A stretch of 64,000 nucleotides of DNA from NCBI RefSeq assembly GCF_000367925.1, contig NZ_KB849168.1, forward strand, positions 125,886 to 189,885, in the 5' to 3' direction. Under the pieces are notes generated by a model, which worked only from the letters and a program-made list of their open reading frames with translations, searched no databases and was not told where the DNA came from. Numbering within the stretch: position 1 is the first letter of the stretch; every line of letters starts with the position of its first letter. This document shows, piece by piece, positions 60,955-64,000 of the stretch. Position numbers and translations under genes: made by a program. This DNA comes from Acinetobacter bohemicus ANC 3994. GTDB taxonomy: Bacteria > Pseudomonadota > Gammaproteobacteria > Pseudomonadales > Moraxellaceae.

Positions 60955-63150
60955 CTACTTCACATCAAAACGGTCTGCATTCATTACTTTCACCCAAGCA
61001 GCAACAAAGTCTTTTACAAATTTCTCTTTGTTGTCATCTTGCGCATAAACTTCTGCATATGAACGTAAAATCGAGTTCGAACCAAAGACTAAATCTGCAC
61101 GTGTTGCCGTCCATTTGGTTGCCCCAGTTGCACGGTCCACGATTTCATAACGGTTTTTAGCCACGGGTTTCCAGTTGTATTTCATATCCGTTAGGTTCAC
61201 AAAAAAGTCATTGCTCAGTACCCCCACGCGAGCCGTCAACACACCTTCTGCTGTACCTGCATAGTTTGTACCGAGTACACGCATCCCACCGACTAGAACC
61301 GTCATTTCAGGCGCAGTCAAACCGAGTAATTGTGCACGGTCTAACAAAAGTTCTTCTGGCTGTACGCTATAGTCTTCTTTAACCCAATTACGGAAACCAT
61401 CATGCTTAGGCAATAAGTCTTCAAAAGAATACACATCGGTTTGCTCTTGAGTCGCATCACCTCGTCCTGCTGTGAATGGCACTTTGACATTCACACCCGC
61501 AGCTTGCGCTACTTTCTCAACGGCTGCCGTACCGCCCAATACGATGAGGTCTGCAATACTGACTTTTTTCGCCAGACCCGCCTGAATTTCTTCAAGTTTC
61601 GCTAAAACTTTGGCTAAACGCTCAGGCTCATTGCCGATCCAGTCTTTTTGTGGTGCAAGACGGATACGTGCACCATTGGCACCACCACGGTAGTCTGAAC
61701 CACGGAAAGTCCGCGCACTGTCCCAAGCGGTATTAATCAATTCAACCGAAGTTAAACCACTGTTTAGCAACTTCGCTTTTAACTCTTCAATTTCAGCTTC
61801 AGACAAAACATAATCGACCGATGGAATCGGGTCTTGCCAAATCAGATCATCATTCGGTACATCTGCACCTAAGTAGCGAGATTTTGGTCCCATGTCACGG
61901 TGAGTGAGCTTATACCAAGCACGCGCAAACACTTCAGACAAATAAGCGGGGTCTGCATAAAAACGCTCTGAAATTTTGCGGTATTCAGGGTCCATTTTTA
62001 ATGCCATATCAGCATCGGTCATCATTGGGTTACGGCGTACATTGGGATTATGCGCATCAACAGGTTTATCTTCCTCTTTGATGTTAATCGGTTCCCATTG
62101 TTTCGCACCCGCAGGACTGGTGGTTTTTTCCCATTCATAAGTGAACAGCAGGTAGAAAAACTCGTTATCCCATTTGGTTGGATGTGTGGTCCAAGCCCCT
62201 TCTAAGCCGCTGACCATGGTGTTCGCGCCATTGCCCGTACCTTCCGAGTTGTGCCAACCAAGACCTTGGAACTCCACATCTGCGCTTTCGACATCTGCCC
62301 CTAAGTTCTCTGCTTTACCATTTCCGTGTGCTTTACCTACGGTGTGACCACCAGCAGTGAGTGCTACAGTTTCTTCATCATCCATTCCCATACGGTCAAA
62401 AGTGACACGCATGTCTTGTGCAGTGCGCAGCGGATCTTGGATGCCATCAACCCCTTCTGGGTTAACGTAGATTAAGCCCATTTGTACCGCAGCTAATGGA
62501 TTTTCAAGCGATTTACGGTCTTGGTCATTGGCATAGCGGTTTGCCGTTGGTGCCAGCCATTGACGCTCTTCACCCCAGTAAATGTCTTTTTCGGGTGCCC
62601 AAATATCTAAACGACCACCACCAAAACCAAAGGTTTTTAGACCTGCTTCTTCATAAGCCACGGTCCCTGCAAGAACGATTAAATCGCCCCATGAAATTTT
62701 GTTGCCATATTTGCGTTTAATCGGCCAAAGTAGGCGGCGGCCTTTATCGGTGTTGACGTTATCCGGCCAACTGTTGAGTGGTGCAAAGCGTTGGTTGCCT
62801 GTATTGGCTCCACCACGTCCATCTTGTTTACGGTATGAACCCGCCAAATGCCATGCGGTACGTACAAACATGCCAATGTAGCTACCATAATCAGATGGCC
62901 ACCATTCTTGGCTGCTGTTGATGAGTTCACGTAGATCTTGTTTAACGGCTTCTAGGTTCAATGATTTGAATGCAGCGGCATAGTCAAAATCAGGATCCAT
63001 TGGATTGGTTTTTTTATCGTGTTGCGACAGGATGTCAAGATTGAGGGCATTCGGCCACCAATCAGAATTATTGGTGCTGGCTAAACTCGTTTGTCCACCA
63101 TCTTTCTGGTGAAAAGGACAACCCGATGCAGCTTGCATATCATTTGTCAT
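60955..63150 (-). CDS. katG: Catalase-peroxidase
   Basis: Bifunctional heme enzyme that destroys hydrogen peroxide. The 731-residue chain has two peroxidase-like halves. The active half shows FVRTAWHLAGSYR (Arg97, Trp100, His101, the distal site), the Tyr in LIYVNPEGVDG and Met for the Met-Tyr-Trp cross-link, and the proximal His in ALTAGGHTVGKAHGNG. The second half keeps the fold without heme ligands. Length and domain order are those of KatG. The ATG lies 11 bases after GGAG. Upstream regulation by OxyR is expected, but I could not identify a convincing site. Confidence 0.97.
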   Translation of the reverse strand: MTNDMQAASGCPFHQKDGGQTSLASTNNSDWWPNALNLDILSQHDKKTNPMDPDFDYAAAFKSLNLEAVKQDLRELINSSQEWWPSDYGSYIGMFVRTAWHLAGSYRKQDGRGGANTGNQRFAPLNSWPDNVNTDKGRRLLWPIKRKYGNKISWGDLIVLAGTVAYEEAGLKTFGFGGGRLDIWAPEKDIYWGEERQWLAPTANRYANDQDRKSLENPLAAVQMGLIYVNPEGVDGIQDPLRTAQDMRVTFDRMGMDDEETVALTAGGHTVGKAHGNGKAENLGADVESADVEFQGLGWHNSEGTGNGANTMVSGLEGAWTTHPTKWDNEFFYLLFTYEWEKTTSPAGAKQWEPINIKEEDKPVDAHNPNVRRNPMMTDADMALKMDPEYRKISERFYADPAYLSEVFARAWYKLTHRDMGPKSRYLGADVPNDDLIWQDPIPSVDYVLSEAEIEELKAKLLNSGLTSVELINTAWDSARTFRGSDYRGGANGARIRLAPQKDWIGNEPERLAKVLAKLEEIQAGLAKKVSIADLIVLGGTAAVEKVAQAAGVNVKVPFTAGRGDATQEQTDVYSFEDLLPKHDGFRNWVKEDYSVQPEELLLDRAQLLGLTAPEMTVLVGGMRVLGTNYAGTAEGVLTARVGVLSNDFFVNLTDMKYNWKPVAKNRYEIVDRATGATKWTATRADLVFGSNSILRSYAEVYAQDDNKEKFVKDFVAAWVKVMNADRFDVK

Positions 63151-63454
63151 TTTTGAACTCCAAATTTACGTTCAATTGATTATTGTGAAGAACCGTTTAT
63201 AAATTGATTACCCTATCAACATAGCTGTTTTAGAGCACAATCAAAAGTAGATTTTACGAATAAAAACAATCGAAAATGTCTATTTAAGAGATGCAGCAAA
63301 ATTAAAAATATTCAATTTTAAGAAGAGGAATTAAATGTTTTAAGGCTTTATTTTCACTGCATTAAAAAATAATCATGATTGCATTTTTGACTTTGTTTTT
63401 TATCGAAAATAATTTGCTATAGTCATAATATAACCACTCAGAATAAATCAAATC
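63151..63454. other. Divergent promoter region between katG and the DCC gene
   Basis: 304 bases of AT-rich DNA. Two direct repeats of AATTGATTA (near 63174-63182 and 63202-63211) are visible upstream of katG. No reading frame or RNA structure. A peroxide-sensor binding site may be here but cannot be read by eye. Confidence 0.4.
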
Positions 63455-63868
63455 ATGGAATATTGCATTGCAGCCATTATTCAAAAACATGACATTATTT
63501 TGTTTGATGCCATTTGTGTGATTTGTAATGCTTGGGCGAAATTCTTAATCAAACACGATCAAAAGCTAAAATTTAAATTGGTTTCTGCTCAATCGGCTTT
63601 GGGGGAACAAATTTTGCAATATTATGGAATGTCGACAGAATATTACACCACGATGCTCGTGGTTAAAGATGGACAACTTTATACCGAATCGACAGCTTTA
63701 CTTAAAGTCATGCAGCATTTGGGGCTGCCTTTTTCGCTGATGAATGCGGGCTATCTCATCCCTCGTCCAATCCGAGATTTTCTATACCGCTGTGTGGCAC
63801 TTAATCGTTATCAGCTCTTTGGTCAAACCGATGCTTGTTTGCTTCCATCTGCTGAGAATAAGCGCTAA
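63455..63868 (+). CDS. DCC-family thiol-disulfide oxidoreductase (DUF393)
   Basis: The 137-residue protein belongs to the DCC family, named for the N-terminal motif, seen here as FDAICVICNAWAKFLIKHD with CxxC at 21-24. The rest contains YYTTMLVVKDGQLYTESTALLKVMQHLG and IPRPIRDFLYRCVALNRYQLFG. These proteins are predicted thioredoxin-like oxidoreductases of unknown substrate. No signal peptide. It stands alone; a repeat-borne terminator follows directly. Confidence 0.85.
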   Translation: MEYCIAAIIQKHDIILFDAICVICNAWAKFLIKHDQKLKFKLVSAQSALGEQILQYYGMSTEYYTTMLVVKDGQLYTESTALLKVMQHLGLPFSLMNAGYLIPRPIRDFLYRCVALNRYQLFGQTDACLLPSAENKR

Positions 63869-63876
63869 TGCCTGTC

Positions 63877-63913
63877 AGTTAAGGAGTTTTGTAATAAACT
63901 CCTTAACTTTTTA
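63877..63913 (+). terminator. Intrinsic terminator of the DCC gene
   Basis: AGTTAAGGAGTTT (63877-63889) and AAACTCCTTAACT (63896-63908) form a perfect 13-bp stem around TGTAAT, followed by TTTTT. It is part of the repeat shared with 10462-10585. Confidence 0.92.
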
Positions 63914-64000
63914 GTGCTTCACAACGGAGTCTTATATTTTTAAATCAAATACTTGGAGCTCATCTATTACTTTGGATAAGCCCAAAGTAATCAAAGGCAT
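63877..64000. repeat. Dispersed repeat, right copy, inverted relative to 10462-10585
   Basis: The last 124 bases are the reverse complement of 10462-10585 with 7 differences; the outermost 84 bases are identical. The match reaches the window edge, so it probably continues. It begins with the terminator of the DCC gene, as the other copy begins with the terminator of exbD. Its nature is unknown. Confidence 0.85.

Noticed and set aside
63151..63240. OxyR binding site before katG
   Set aside because: Only partial ATAG/CTAT-like pieces are present and spacing does not match the four-element OxyR pattern.
10462..64000. The two inverted repeats as ends of a 53-kb composite transposon
   Set aside because: The interval is filled with essential core genes (topA, infA, thyA excluded, asd, rpmB, rpmG) and has no transposase; a dispersed repeat is the simpler view.
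1..64000. tRNA, rRNA, CRISPR arrays, prophage or insertion sequences
   Set aside because: I looked through all intergenic gaps for TPsiC-like arms, regular repeats and transposase or phage genes and saw none.

Overview
The window looks like a chromosomal segment of an Acinetobacter species (Gammaproteobacteria, Moraxellaceae). The DNA is AT-rich (around 40% GC by eye). Many of the proteins are typical of that genus: split FimV proteins, TonB-ExbB-ExbD, AidB-like dehydrogenase, LpxL acyltransferase, PtsP, DUF6586, DUF2789, DUF4105 and META-domain proteins. Gene order around leuCDB, asd, fimV and truA resembles the block known from Pseudomonas. Nearly everything is core, vertically inherited DNA. 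I see no rRNA, tRNA, CRISPR array, prophage or intact insertion sequence.

Layout. 1-654: AT-rich non-coding DNA with a Fur-box-like site. 655-5375: a MacA-MacB-outer membrane lipoprotein tripartite efflux operon. 5490-6020: a lone cytosolic-looking CHAP/NlpC-type amidase resembling type VI secretion effectors. 6480-10241: thyA, folA, a DUF4105 membrane protein, a META lipoprotein and msrA. 10462-10585: one copy of a dispersed repeat whose second copy closes the window, inverted, at 63877-64000. 10627-12451: tonB-exbB-exbD with a Fur-like box. 12661-24963: purU, a TetR/aldehyde dehydrogenase divergent pair, rpmB-rpmG, a KefB/YbaL-type antiporter, small conserved proteins, an RRM protein, a UvrD/Rep-type helicase, glycerate kinase, an HdeD-family protein and a membrane-anchored metalloprotease candidate. 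25097-35827: NUDIX, topA, a PIN-like protein, slyX, uup, lpxL, a glycosyltransferase and an endonuclease/exonuclease/phosphatase protein.

36012-50637 is the asd-fimV-ansA-truA and leuCDB region, with infA, an LprI-like protein, AraC and LysR regulators and several small lipoproteins. FimV is encoded as two adjacent genes, a periplasmic half and a membrane/cytoplasmic half. 50707-54998 carries DUF2789, a HAD phosphatase, rppH, ptsP and a small basic protein whose reading frame runs through a strong intrinsic terminator, as in ArfA-type ribosome-rescue genes. 55200-63868 carries a LysE exporter with a divergent Lrp regulator, a DUF389 membrane protein, an AidB-like dehydrogenase with a divergent TetR regulator, an AT-rich orphan secreted protein, katG and a DCC-family protein.

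Themes: iron uptake and possibly siderophore export (two matching Fur-like sites, before macA and before tonB), peroxide and protein-oxidation defence (katG, msrA), folate/thymidylate metabolism (thyA, folA, purU), leucine and aspartate-family biosynthesis, and envelope biogenesis (lpxL, glycosyltransferase, FimV). The observations I rate highest are the terminator-within-CDS gene at 54810-54998, the orphan amidase at 5490-6020, the split FimV, the 124-bp repeat pair with a covarying hairpin, and the Fur-like site before the efflux operon.
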